The notes under the pieces were generated by a model that saw nothing but the letters and a program-made list of their open reading frames with translations, was not told where the DNA came from and searched no databases. From Casuarina equisetifolia (taxonomy: Eukaryota > Streptophyta > Magnoliopsida > Fagales > Casuarinaceae): 64,000 nt of DNA. The DNA lies in the NCBI GenBank assembly GCA_028551475.1, contig CM052354.1:22963258-23027257 (forward strand). The letters are read 5' to 3'. The position numbers and the translations under genes are program-made. Shown one piece after another: positions 33,806 through 45,340 of this stretch. Within the stretch, counting starts at the first letter, position 1; each line of letters starts with the position of its first letter.

Positions 33806-34434
33806 TGAATTCTTTTAGATTCGAAAGTGGTTCCAAAAGACTAGAAGGGAAATGATTATGCCATTTCTATTGTTTACAAACCATTCAACTAATGACAAAA
33901 TCAAGCACATTTTAATGTAAGGTTTTCCAATAAAACATGAACCTCACCTATTGCAAGCTCTTATGAAACCATTCATGGCATGAACTATGAATTTTCTTTA
34001 AGATTTTTAGAATCAAGACTAAGTCCTCTGTAAGGAACAACTGTCCTTTAAAATAAAGTAGCATGTTATGGAGTTCCTATGGACCAATTGCTTCACCATT
34101 CTACACCCTTTTAGCCAACTCTTTCATGACTGGGTTAGATGTATGCTCTTCACAAATAGCTTCTAACCAGAGTGGAACAAGAATGGAGATTGCATTATTG
34201 CTACCCTTAAGCGTTGCATCAAGGCTTTCTTTGTTTAAATCTTCCTTCCTTGAATTGGCTAGCCATTTGATTACTAGCCCCTGACTGATATTCGATTGTA
34301 AAATTAAATCCCATTAAATTTACCAACCATCTCTCCTAAATTGGAGTTCATGTCTTTTGATACCACAAATACTTCAAGCTTCTCTGGTCAGTCTTCACTA
34401 CAAATGTGCAACCCAATAAGTAATGCCTCTAAGT

Positions 34435-34632
34435 TTATACAGCTAACACTAGAGCCAAGAGCTCCTTTTTGTAGCTTGAGAAAAGGATGTTTTTTCCATG
34501 TAAGGCTTGACTAAAGAATGCCACAGGGTGCCTATCCTGTGACAGTACTACTACAATTCCAATGATCAAATGCATCACACTCAACGGTGAACTAAATATT
34601 AAAATTAAGAAGAGATAAAATTGGTGTTTCAT
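34435..34632 (-). pseudogene. Gypsy 2 RNase H fragment
   Basis: Contains VVLSQDRHPVAFFSQAL and SSYKKELLALVLAV, the central blocks of Ty3/Gypsy RNase H. The upstream DASxxGiGavL part is disrupted. Confidence 0.8.
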
Positions 34633-34696
34633 AAATTGCCCTTTTTAAATGCTTAAAGGCTTCCTCTACCTATAGGTTCCAATAAAAACCACATTT

Positions 34697-34879
34697 TCAT
34701 AACAACTTAGTCACTGGCCAAGCTATAACTCCATAATTTTTAATGAAATGCCAATAATAATCGATTAGTCCTAGAAACTTGCACAATGCCTTCATGGTCC
34801 TAGGCTTAAGCCTACCTAGCATGGCTGAAATCTTGCTTCTGTCAACCAAGAGACCTTGTTGATTAATAATGTGACCCAA
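34697..34879 (-). pseudogene. Gypsy 2 RT C-terminal fragment
   Basis: Frame with GHIINQQGLLVDRSK and LCKFLGLIDYYWHFIKNYG, the usual RT thumb/connection blocks (GHxIsxxGvxxDpxK; lrxFLGLtgYYRrFIxnyg). Confidence 0.85.
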
Positions 34880-36194
34880 GAACTACACTTGACTTTGCTT
34901 GAAACAACAGTTCTCTTTTTTGGCAAACAACTTATGTTGCTTCAATATCTACAAGGCCTTCTTCACATGGGTTACATGTTAATTGTGCTCTTTGCTAAAA
35001 ACCAAAATATCATTAAAAAAAATGACAATAAACTTTTGTAAGTATTCTTGAAATATAGTTTTCATAAATTTTTGAAAGGTGGAAAGAGCATTTGTAAGCT
35101 TGAAAGGCATTACAAGATACACAAAGTGTTTGAATAGCATTTTGAAAGCCTTTTTTTTTTTTTCTATATCTTGCTGCTTAACTCAAATTTGATGATACCC
35201 AGTTCCCAGGTTGAGCTTAGTGAAGACCCTTGCATCTTGAGCTCATCTAACAATTCACTGATCATTGGAATGGAGAAACAAATCTTTTATTATGATGTCG
35301 TTGAGTGCTTTTTAATCAACATAGAGTCTCCATAAGTTGTCCCCTTTTCTTACTAAGATCACTAAGGAGGAAAAAAGGCTCACACTTGGCTGGACCATTC
35401 CAATGTTGAGAAGTTCCTCGATGATTCTTTTAATTTCTTCCCTATGGTAAAAGGGATAGTGGTATGCTTTGACTATTACTAGTTAGGCCTTTCGAATCAA
35501 AGGAATGGCATAATCACATACCCTTGTTGGTGGCAACCCCTTTATTTCAAAAAATATAGCCTTGAACTCCTGGAGAAAACGATGTACATCCTCTTATATT
35601 TCTTCAACTTCATGGTCTAAAATGACATTGTTACTCCAAAAGGTTAAACAACTTGTTTCATTTAACGATAGGGGTGGAACATAGCTTCCCTTTTTCTTCT
35701 CTTTCCATGTGTAGACCATCTAAATATGAAGCATGACTGCATCTTTTTCCCTCGCCATCTCTCTTTTCATTTTATGGTCAGCTAGTAATTGTATTCCTTC
35801 TAGCTCCATTTTCCTTCCTTCTTAGTTGAAGGACATTTTTAATTGTGAGAAATCCTAAGTGACAGGGCTAAGTGTATAGAGCCATTGAATCCCTAGGATG
35901 GCATCAGCTCCTTGTAAAGGTAGTAAGTATAAATTTATATGTTGTTGTTCACCTTGTGTAGTTAATTATACTACAAAGCAAAGACCTTCGCTCACGATCT
36001 TATCGTTGTTTGCCACTATTACTTCAAACTTCCATGAGTTGTCTAACCTTAGCCCATATGTGGTGGGCCTAGGTTTCCTTAAGGAAGTTGTGGGAACTTC
36101 TTGAGTCTACCAGAATCTTTATTGAGCTGTTGAGGGATGCCAACTTCCTTTGGAATCTTATCATTGTGGTCTTCCTTCTCGAGAGATTACATTG

Positions 36195-37618
36195 TGTTCA
36201 GTTAATTTTAAATGCAAGTGAACATGTCGAACAAGTAATATAATAATAAGAAAAGTATCGTCTCACGAAGATTGGTAAATACTAAACTAATTAAGTACTA
36301 ATGATGAATAAATCCTAAAATTTATCTAGCAAATCAAAATATTGTTGATGATGAATTAAAATTTAAAACTTTCAAAACGAAAACTCAAGACTAATTAAAA
36401 TTGAATCCAAGTAAGAAAAATCAAGATGAGAAACATGTTAGAGCTTCCGATTTTACCATAACTACTAGATATGAATTTTTATAATTTATGCCTACAAGAA
36501 TGATATTACCCATGTGATGGCGGAACTTCATAATTTATTTACTATCCTATGTCTAGGTATAGTAAATCTATTTAGTTCATTAATTCACTATATCTCTATA
36601 TGTGAATTGAAACAAACCAAATACATTAGGATTTGTGAATATTCCTAGTTTACAATAAATCTTTCGATCATCTTATCACTAAAAGCCATACAAATAACAT
36701 GGTATATGTCTATATACATTTAATTCATGGTTATATATTATAAGAAGCAATTGCATATTATTACCTCTCAGTCTCAAATATGCACATCAAATCATTTAAG
36801 TGGTGGCCAATCACTTAAAAGTATTAAGCATAATAATATATAACTCACATAAATAAATATCTTGCAAAACATAAAAACTTATAAAATTCACATCATCATA
36901 GTTAGGCTACATCTTCGCTCTAACAAAAGAAGTTTAGAACATAATAAAATAACAAATCAAAGCAATAGTAGAAATTAAGCAAAACATCTTAAATAAAAAA
37001 AACAGGAAAGTTGTCACCACACTGTCTTTTCTTTAAGAATTTTTTACAAAATTCCTACAATTCAAGAATGATAAGAAGTAGAGGGAAGCTTTTGCGCCTT
37101 TATTTCTCTTTTTCTTTCTTGGTTTTCTCTTTTTCTCTCACTTTTTCTCTCTTCCTTGGTTGGTTTCGGCGGCAACACACGGCTTCTTCTTCTTTTCTCT
37201 CTCTTCTCTCTTCTCCTTCTCCTGTGCGGCGCCTTCTCCTTTTCTTCTAATTCACGTTCCTTTGCCTTTTTATGCTATCTTGGGATGCGTGCCTTAAGAT
37301 TCTCCCTTAGTAATTCACTTTTTTTATCCCTTTTCCTTTATTTCCTTTCTTGTCCTTTTTTTTTTGTCCTTTTCCTCCTCTTTTGCAGTTTTACACGTTG
37401 CCTCCTCTTTTCTTCTTTTGACTTCTTTTTCTTTCCTTCTCTTCTTCACGTGCCTTTTTGTAACTTTCTCTTCCTTTATTTCTTTTGCTCTTTTGGGATT
37501 TGCTGCATAAATAACACCAATTTACATAAATATATCAAAACTTAAATATTATCTTATAAAACTTGTATTATTTATATCTTAAAATAGTCAAAATAACTCT
37601 ATAAAAATAGAGTTATCA
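36195..37618 (-). mobile_element. Solo LTR or TRIM-like element, 1424 bp
   Basis: Starts TGTTCAGTTAAT, ends GAGTTATCA, and is flanked by a perfect 5-bp target duplication cattg (36190-36194 and 37619-37623). No coding region. 37080-37480 is a long pyrimidine-rich tract (purine-rich on the minus strand), and the right end has a palindrome (aactctataaaaatagagtt). The orientation is judged from the minus-strand start TGATAACTCTA. It lies within Gypsy 2, so it is younger than that insertion. Confidence 0.82.
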
Positions 37619-37634
37619 CATTGGCATACATTTT

Positions 37635-37859
37635 TTAAACCTCTTCTGTTGTTTCTTTGTCTTTATTAGTTAGCTCATTCACCTCTTCTTTTGTGAGAGT
37701 TGGCCCATCCAAGAAAAATAGGCATTTGCAGTGATGGCCTAGAGCATACCACTCACCACAATTAAAACAAAGGCCCTCCTTGTGTCTTTCCGTCAACTCC
37801 ATGAGTGATAACTTTTTGATCGACATAAATGCCTTCTTGGATAGTGTCGATGGTTTCAC
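37635..37859 (-). pseudogene. Gypsy 2 gag zinc-knuckle fragment
   Basis: Encodes ELTERHKEGLCFNCGEWYAL followed by GHHCK, a CX2CX3-type zinc knuckle typical of Gypsy gag (CxxCGexwxxGHxCK). It would bind element RNA in virus-like particles; the surrounding frame is broken. Confidence 0.85.
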
Positions 37860-38560
37860 CCAACTTTTCCGAGATAGACTCCCTACTACTGGTTTCTATT
37901 GGCCCTTTGTTTTATAAAGTTTTGCCAAGTTACCAGCTTCTAAGAAACTACTGAGTCTCTTGGCAAGGACTTTAATATTGACGTCTTCTTATAGGCCACT
38001 AACGAACTCGCTTATTAACTAGTTTTTCAGTGAGAACTCTAGATTTCATGGAAAGTGGAAAGTACTATTGTTGGTATTCTTCAACTAAGCTCGTTTGATG
38101 GAGCTTGGTTAGATCTCCATAGAAATCTTGAAACTCGGAAAGACTGTAATGATTATTCAAAGCTTCTGTAAGTTCATCCTATATTAGATGCTCTTTTTGT
38201 GAGAGCTTATGTAGCATTTGGTACCAAATGTGGACTTCTCCCTCCAGGTTCCATGCAATGACATGGACCCAATCCTCTAGTGGGGTATTGTTTAATTTGA
38301 AAAACTAAATGGCACGACAGATCCACCCCGTTGGATCCTCATCCCCGCAAAATGGAGAAACTCAAACTTGACACCTTTCAAAGGGGTGGTAGTTGGCTGG
38401 GGTCCGAAAGTACTTCCGGAATGGACTTTCTTGCCTTTGTCACATTGCAAGTCATTAGAAAGATTAGAAACTTATGCTTGAACTTCTGCCAGTTGTTCTT
38501 CCATGCAAAGGTGAACATCAACGAATTGTTGCTACATTACCACCATTATCTCAGCAAGCC

Positions 38561-40600
38561 GATGGTTTAGGTCACTGTTGAAGACTCCTTGCTTAGAATC
38601 CGACGTGTTCGGTGCCGGCTCCAATGCCTTTTTATTACGTACGAGTACTGTGGATCTTTTCACCGGAGTTGGTTGCAACACGAAGTCGCGAGACCAAGGT
38701 TGGCAAAGGTTTTTCTTCCCTGTTTTGACAGGATTCTAGATTCAACAGAGCCTTTTATTTCAAATAGCAGAGCTCATGAGTACATGTAGTTGGTCATTGC
38801 AAAAGATAAACAAAATACAACATGTCCTTTCTGATATACCCGGCACACTACCCTAACTATTGGCATGGGGAGTCTGACTAACGTGCCCTACAACCATCAC
38901 TTATAGACGTGGGCTCACAAGAAAGTCACATGCTTCTAACCCATGCGCCATTAATACCTCCAACTACCCACGTTACATATCAAGCGTGGGTCAATGCTCC
39001 TTAAGACCCCCCTACGTGACTATGACAGGTGGGTCAGAACCTAACACTTTACGTCCTGAAAAAGGCCTAACGAAGTTAAGTTTCCACTAGGTTTAATCGA
39101 AGGGCGGTGTCGGCTGAACAATTAAGCTGAACAACTCGCTTCCAGCACACAATTACTTGTATGATGGGGCCAAGTCTTACACGCACGTCGCTATAGAATA
39201 CGATATTTACACAGCGCAACATTAGTTTCTACAGAAGTTTCCTAGAGAAGATGGAATCCCAGTCTAGTTGGACATTTGCATTAAAATAACCTTGCTCTAT
39301 TTGTATGAACAACTCGCTTACAGCACACAATTATTTGCATGCCGGGGCCAGGTCTCGCGACCTTGGAATCTGATAGGATAATGTCACAAACACCGTAAGT
39401 CTGAAATTTAAAGTGAGACAGCTTCATATCCTCTAGGTTAGGTGTTACTATCGACCACGAATTTCTAATTTCCTTCCATTTTTAATCGGCTACTGCATGT
39501 GTCTTACTTACACATTGCTATAGAATAAGATATTTGCACGGCGCACCATTAGTTTCTACTAACGTTTCCTAGAGAAGATGGAATCCAAGTCTAGTATGCG
39601 CTTTGCATTAACATAACCTTACTCTATCAGCTTTTAGGGAGTTTCTAAATCTCCTATCTGATCAAAACTGCTGGAAGATAATCCGAAGGTTAGCACATGG
39701 GAGCTAATGGCAAGCAGAGTAGTTGTTGGTTATATGTTCATGTGAGAAAGGATCCAATTTCAACACTTGAAATCAAATGTTAAAAACTCTGGATACGCAA
39801 ACATAAAAAGAGGATACTATATTAAGATATTAATGTTGTGGGACAATTATAATTTTTCATGCTGAATATAGAGAAATCAATAACTTACTCTATGAATGAC
39901 TGAGCGACAAAATAAAATAATGAAAATTTATTTCTTAATAACATGCCATATTTAAACTGGTCTTTGGCATCAAGTTAGTAAAAGAATGAAAAACATCAAG
40001 AAATTATTAAGCTAAGATGCTGTTGATGTGAAACCACAACTATTTTTAGCATGTCTTTTTGTCTCAAGCATAGCGAAATTGAGAGGATTAGTCTATAAAT
40101 GATTGATTGATGTGGTGAAATCATAGCGATTTAGTTTATAATCAGGTACAACACTTAAATATGATCTTTAATATCATTAAAACTAATTGTTCAAATGGGA
40201 GAGTACTTGTACATATAAAGAGAATCATAATAAGATATTGGCAATTTAGGAAAACCATTATTTTCAATAGTTCAAACATTATTATCTTGAAAACATGAGT
40301 ATATCTTTTATACAAATTGCTTGAAAAGGAAAATTGGTTTACAAATTAAAGAGAAAGTATAAATGTCAAGGCTTATTTGAAAAGCATCTTTGTTGGGTAT
40401 ATATACCAAGTAGGGGTCATGTATTTTATTTTAAAAATGATTTTCAAGGATTTAGGAATTAGATGGAAAGCAGCTCCTTACTTCAACAACTCTCCTCACA
40501 CAGGAAGTTTTATGGTTAATATAATGTTATAAAAGAAGTTTCCACTTAATTCATAAATCATAGGATGGATTTACTTGAACTATAAACTTTGATATATAGT
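38561..40600. other. Region with internal ~120-bp repeats, no gene seen
   Basis: 38560-39070 is less AT-rich and may be LTR/leader of Gypsy 2, unproven. 39120-39660 holds diverged direct repeats: gctatagaatacgatatttacac (about 39190) against gctatagaataagatatttgcac (about 39518), and gaacaactcgctt...cagcacacaatta at about 39117 and 39306. Related sequence occurs near 50090-50290. 39700-40600 is AT-rich and unremarkable. Confidence 0.45.
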
Positions 40601-40868
40601 AAAAAAATTCATGTTTTCTTAAAGTTGGCACGAAAGTAGAGAAATAATTTATTCATAATTTTTATTTTTTTTGTTACGAGTTGTAAACAATGTGATATTT
40701 CAACAAACCTCAACAAGTACGTAAATCGGCTTTGGAAAGACGCAGGAAGGTAATACCGACTGTTTTTAATGAAACGAAAAAAGACATGGTTTTAAATACA
40801 GGTGATGGCCTCATTGAAGATACCAGCACAAGTAATTGACCTGTGGAGTAAACATATGTGAAAGACAG

Positions 40869-41305
40869 TGTTCGTTGTGTTAAAGGAAGACCACCTGGAC
40901 ACCTTGGAACGTGAAAGAGCCCTCCACGTGATGCTATGTTTACTAGATCACTCATTGCAAACTCAGGCACTTCAGGCCCTATATTCACTCAACCGCCTAG
41001 CACCATTCCATGTCCTGCAACTGTCCAAAATATCAACACGCTAGCCTGAACTTTGGAAGTCCCAAGACAGGCGTGAAGTGTATCTGAGCGTGGCTGGTTG
41101 CTGCAGTCTTCATTAAAAGTTTACGTGTAAAATCTTTCTAACCAAGGCCTATATAAGGCTATGTACTTAAACCAAAACAGAAAAGAGAGACCCTTTGTAA
41201 GATAGTTGAAGCAATGCTCTGTTCTATGTAATAGCAGGGCCTTTGGCCCTGCGATTATGGTTTCTTAACCTACTTTTATTGTTCTTATTTTAGTTTAATA
41301 TAAAC
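40869..41305 (+). mobile_element. Candidate solo LTR-like insertion
   Basis: Interrupts a HIPP-upstream module (at 31540 the phrase gtgaaagccatacgcgtcc continues; here it breaks at gtgaaagaca). Starts TGTTCG, ends AAACA, has a TATA-like cctatataagg (about 41147-41157) and a perfect 8-bp stem with a 3-nt loop (41234-41252). No clean target duplication was found, so limits are tentative. Confidence 0.4.
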
Positions 41306-41468
41306 ATTATTTTGGAGAGAATGGGGGGCGCGGGGGAGAAAAGAAGAAAAGTACATAGTTGACTTGCTCCGTACTTTATTTGGTCTGCCAGAGTATATAT
41401 CTCCATCGACACAGACTAAGCTCATCACCGGAGTTTTTAACGAAAGCAGCTTCTTGTTCCTTCGAAAC

Positions 41469-42015
41469 ATGAAGGTAAACCTCATTACACCCAGAATGGC
41501 AACGACCCAACCCGAGAATTATTATACTTGATTTTGCTTTTAGTTCCTCAGACAACACAAGCTTGCCCATATTTGTGCTTATCAAAACTGAACAGTATGC
41601 GTTTTGATCTTATGATGCAGAAAAAAATAACTATTGAGGTGCAAATGCAGTGTGACAAACGCAGAACCAAGGCAATGAAGATCGCCGCAACAAGTTATTT
41701 TTAGCATCAAACTTTCAGTCTTTCGGCTTTTAGGACTACAGTACCAAGGTACTTATAACGTTCATATAGGTGTGGTGTCAGTGGAAATAGGAGGGCAAAA
41801 AAGAGATCAGCTGGTGGTAATTGGCGAGGATGTTGACTCGGATAACTTTGACCCGCTCGCCAGGAAGAAGCTTTGCCATGCGAGAATATTGAAGGTGGAA
41901 GAAGCGAAGGAGCCGCCGAAACCTTGCTGTGAGCCGTTACCCTTTTGACATCGATATGTATCATATCCTATGTACTGTGAAATCGTCTCTGATCCCCATC
42001 CAAGTGGCTGCTCGT
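41469..42015 (+). pseudogene. HIPP pseudogene with multiple lesions
   Basis: Exons equivalent to 41469-41474, 41621-41696 and about 41770-42015, close to the 10.8-kb paralog. Lesions: the exon-2 donor is mutated (tatggttagc became tatttttagc), so the message would hit a stop straight after exon 2. In exon 3 a +1 insertion (aactttgacc) is followed by a 1-base loss (ctcgccagg) that restores the frame. TTT TGC became TTT TGA, a stop, in the Cys-rich tail. The end reads GCS-stop instead of GCSIM, deleting the CaaX box. A TATA box (41394-41400) remains. The CxxC site reads CDKR as in the 10.8-kb copy. Confidence 0.88.
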
Positions 42016-43050
42016 GATCGTTGTTTTCTCATTTCCACAACCAGATTCACAAGGCCTCATTTTCACTTGTTTCTGTAAAATAGTAAGTGGGCAGTGCCTC
42101 CAAATATCTGCCTCGTCATGGTCATCAATTTTTAGTTTTTGTAACATTGATTTCTCGGCCATTGGCTCATATAAGCTGTTTCATGTTGTTAAACGTGAAC
42201 GTCTATTGAGAAAATCTGGTACACCGTGTGCTTAAAGAGTAGATAGATTCCTTTTTCTTTTCTTTTCTCTTCTTGTTTTGCTGGAATATAACGTCCTCAA
42301 TATCACTAGTGTGGGAGTAACTTCTTTCTACTTGAAGACAAGAGGGTTCTAGCTCTCCCTAATTAGTTTGGTATACGCCTTGACAATGGTCTAACCAAGT
42401 TAAAAATTCCACACGTCTATGTATCCTAGCATTAGCGTACTTGCTAAAGCCAGAATCTCACACGCTCAAACACCCGCACCACGCGCCCACCTTAGCGCAT
42501 CACGCTCTTGTCAAGCACTTGCATGCCACGTCTTCAGCGGAGTCATTCTCCACGTCAGTGCCATGTGTGCCCTCGTACCATGTCAGCATCTCCTCTGCAA
42601 GGCCCAACTCCCGCGTGGAGACAAAACCCTAGGTTTCGTGAAGCTGTCGATTTCATTGGGGAACGAATTTGTACAGAATCAAACTTCCATTAATGTGTAT
42701 TGATCTGAATCTTTCCGTTCTTGAATTTGCACATAAAATCATGTAAAATCGTTTTACAATTTAATAGGAATTTTGCCTATAAAATTTACAGAGTATTTCC
42801 AACCAATCTAGGTTTCTAGTGACTATAGATCCTTAATTTTCACTGTACCAATATAATCAACCCTTTATAAAGTTTAAATAAATTATCATCTGCCTAATAA
42901 CTCAATTGAAACTAGTGGAAGATCTTCTCCTAAATAATGCGAGTTCCAAACATCCCATGTCTTCTTTTATCTAACTCAAAGAAAGCTTAGTCTCTCTTAT
43001 TTCCTTGTCTCCCACTTCATGGATAGCAAAAAGAGAAGTCGGAAAGCCGT
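42016..43050 (+). repeat. HIPP 3' flank and duplicated segment (copy 3)
   Basis: Matches 11381-12021 and 4216-4960 in order, with an extra ~130-bp stretch (about 42530-42670) not present in those copies. No coding evidence; open frames here overlap one another in conserved flank DNA. Confidence 0.65.
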
Positions 43051-43433
43051 GGACAAAACATAAACGTGAAGGCCCAGTTGAAGAGCATCATGATGGTGCA
43101 TGTACCAAGTAGAAATGTAGCACGTGAAACAAGAGTTAACAATAGTATGGGCCTTACCGAACTTGTCAGCGATTGCAGCTATCAACAAGGACCACATGTT
43201 TCTTAAGTTTGTTTTCTTTGTTCCCGGAACTTGCTATGGTATTAGGACAAAACATAAACGTGAAGAGCCAATTGAATGATGGTGCATGTACCAAGTAGAA
43301 ATGTCGCACGTGAAACAAGAGTTAACAATAGTATGAGCCTTACCGAACTTGTCAGCAATTGTGGCTTTCAACAAGGACCACATGTTGTTTCTTAAGTTTG
43401 TTTTCTTTGTTCCTGGAACTTGATATGGTATTG
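43051..43433. repeat. 194-bp tandem duplication
   Basis: Two direct copies, 43051-43244 and 43245-43433, both beginning ggacaaaacataaacgtgaa and ending ggaactt(g)ctatggtatt-like. They differ by a few substitutions and short gaps. Only one diverged copy is visible in the paralogous segment near 4930. No coding content. Confidence 0.85.
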
Positions 43434-44129
43434 GGAACAGTACATTGAGACTGATACACCCTCGAACGCGGAATTGCCTCGAACGTGTGACTACACATCT
43501 AAGAAGTCGTTTCGCGGGTTCCAGAAAGAAACCCCAATAGTAAGAGCCGCTCAGGTTCTAATGAAGAAGTCTTAAATTTTATGTATTACTACAAATAATC
43601 TTCATCAAAATTGATCTAATAATTTTTTTTATGACTATGTAAGTTTATTCATTGAAATATAAGATAATACAAAAATTTAGAAATAGGCTCTCATATTACA
43701 ATTTGTTTAAAAAACAATTAAGTTTGAAATTTTCTAACTATGATACAATAAAATTTTTTTCTAAGATGATTTAATACTTATAAATAGAAATACTTTCATA
43801 CATACAACTTTTATAATTTTTCTAATAAAATTGGTATCTTAATAACCTTATTCTGAGAACATCTACAATTTTATTTAAATCATATGCAATAAATACATGC
43901 TAAAAAAGTAAGTTTAAGCATTGTAGCTAAATTATTTCATTTAGTGGCTTTAATCAACTATTGCATTTCACAATTCTAATTGCTAATGATTCTTTGAAGG
44001 TCTTGTTGATCTAATATATGTTTTTTAAAAAAAAGATTTATGAAATATCACCTATATTTATAGATCATAAGATTTTCCCTACAATATTGTTCAATCAACC
44101 ATCCATTACCTAGGTAAAGAAATGACATT
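43434..44129. other. AT-rich spacer, no feature seen
   Basis: AT-rich sequence without recognisable genes. Parts (43640-44100) may be old LINE or other transposon DNA, but I could not align them with confidence. Confidence 0.4.
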
Positions 44130-44590
44130 TGAAATTTTTTAAAATTCTTGCAAAAACTTAGTATAATTTATAAGTTTTACATCATTAATTGTTGAAATTT
44201 TGTCTTTCACATCTTTTTTGATCTTTGCAACAATAGTTGTACTCTCTAAATTTTGACTATTGAATATTCTTTTGTTCTTTTTATTTTGGATGTGGTAAAT
44301 TGTAGCTTTAAATGACACGTTAAATAGGGTTGCTGCAAAAGTTTTACCTTTCTATACTCTTAATCATCCCATTCACTTATTCTCTATATTATTTAATTGT
44401 TTGAGATAGTTCACCATAGTTAGCATGCTTTCCATATGCAATTAGTCAACTTGCAATTAAAGAATTAAGTAGTCTTTTAATTCTTATTATGGCTGACACA
44501 AGTTGTACGATTGATTCACTAAATTATTACATAAAACTATTTAGTTTGCTACGGATAGTTGGTCTTTCACAATATTCTTCTCTTCTCTTG
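44130..44590 (-). mobile_element. LINE 3'-end relic
   Basis: Third paralogous copy of the relic at 4985 and 25220: minus-strand similarity to the LINE end (aattcttgcaaaaactt... through the tgactattgaat block near 44255-44270). Degenerate. Confidence 0.6.
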
Positions 44591-44599
44591 ATCTAATCT

Positions 44600-45340
44600 G
44601 CCTTCTAAACAGAACAGCAACACAGTCCTAGGAAGAACAAGAAAAAAACAAAAAACCAAAAAAAAAAAAAAAAGACTAGGGCTTCTTAAAGGCGTTGACT
44701 GGTGGGGCCTACGTGATGGGGCTACCATGGGGACAACGGCACAAGTATGTTGACCTTCGAGAAAATGTATGTTAAAGATTTTTCACTTTGTCTAGAGCTA
44801 AGGCCAATTAATGCCTTTTGAAAAACGTTTTCTAATTAGTAAAAAGCGAATATAAACGCGTAAACCTTCTTGCTAAGCAACGTTGTCATTTGTTGAAGGT
44901 TTCCAACATTCCATTCCGACGGCTACTATTCGAGAGTTGGAGAGCAACTTCAAACCCACGAGCCTTCAAGAACAAAAGCTTTCACATCCGGTTGAGTCCA
45001 TTCTCTTTCATCCATGTCCTTTAGTGACTATGTTATATCAAATGTTCTTTATAGGAGGATTGTGATCGATTTGGTTGGACTTGGTCGAAGATCATGGAAG
45101 TGTAAGGTCCAACACAACGGTGTCTTTCATACTGCACTAATCACCAAACCCAATATCGCTCTTTTCTTCTTCTTTTGGAATTTAATTTTCTTCGGCTCTT
45201 ATTCATGCTCAAAGTAGAGGGTTGGTCCGTACCACTTTTTTTTTAAAAAAAAAATTTAGAATTTATTATGCCACAAGCTTCATAAGATTCCTTTGGAGTT
45301 ACTTCACTATTGACTCTATATATGTTCCTGTTTACAGCCC
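44600..45340. repeat. Duplicated flank modules (copy 3)
   Basis: Matches 5395-6180 and 25690-25830 (gatggagcctacgtg-like block; the ggctactattcgagagttgg module at 44920). Non-coding as far as can be seen. Confidence 0.6.

Larger units (their letters stand above)
33850..38560 (-). mobile_element. Ty3/Gypsy relic 2, carrying a nested insertion
   Basis: Decayed minus-strand Gypsy element. From right to left: gag with a zinc knuckle (37635-37859), protease region (about 35700-36180), RT (about 34700-35500), RNase H (34435-34632), and the start of integrase (about 34060-34280). The RT catalytic box near 34990-35030 reads FFNDILVF, where FxDDI is expected. The rest of integrase and the 3' LTR are missing. 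An independent 1.4-kb element interrupts it at 36195-37618. The right limit is approximate; LTR structure was not resolved in 38560-39070. Confidence 0.78.

Noticed and set aside
37011-37545. Two Phe/Leu/Ser-rich frames of 79 and 129 codons
   Set aside because: Translation of a pyrimidine-rich tract inside an LTR-like element; no domain.
42419-42703. Three overlapping frames of 61-94 codons
   Set aside because: All three frames are open over the same conserved non-coding HIPP 3' flank; no conserved protein across paralogous flanks.
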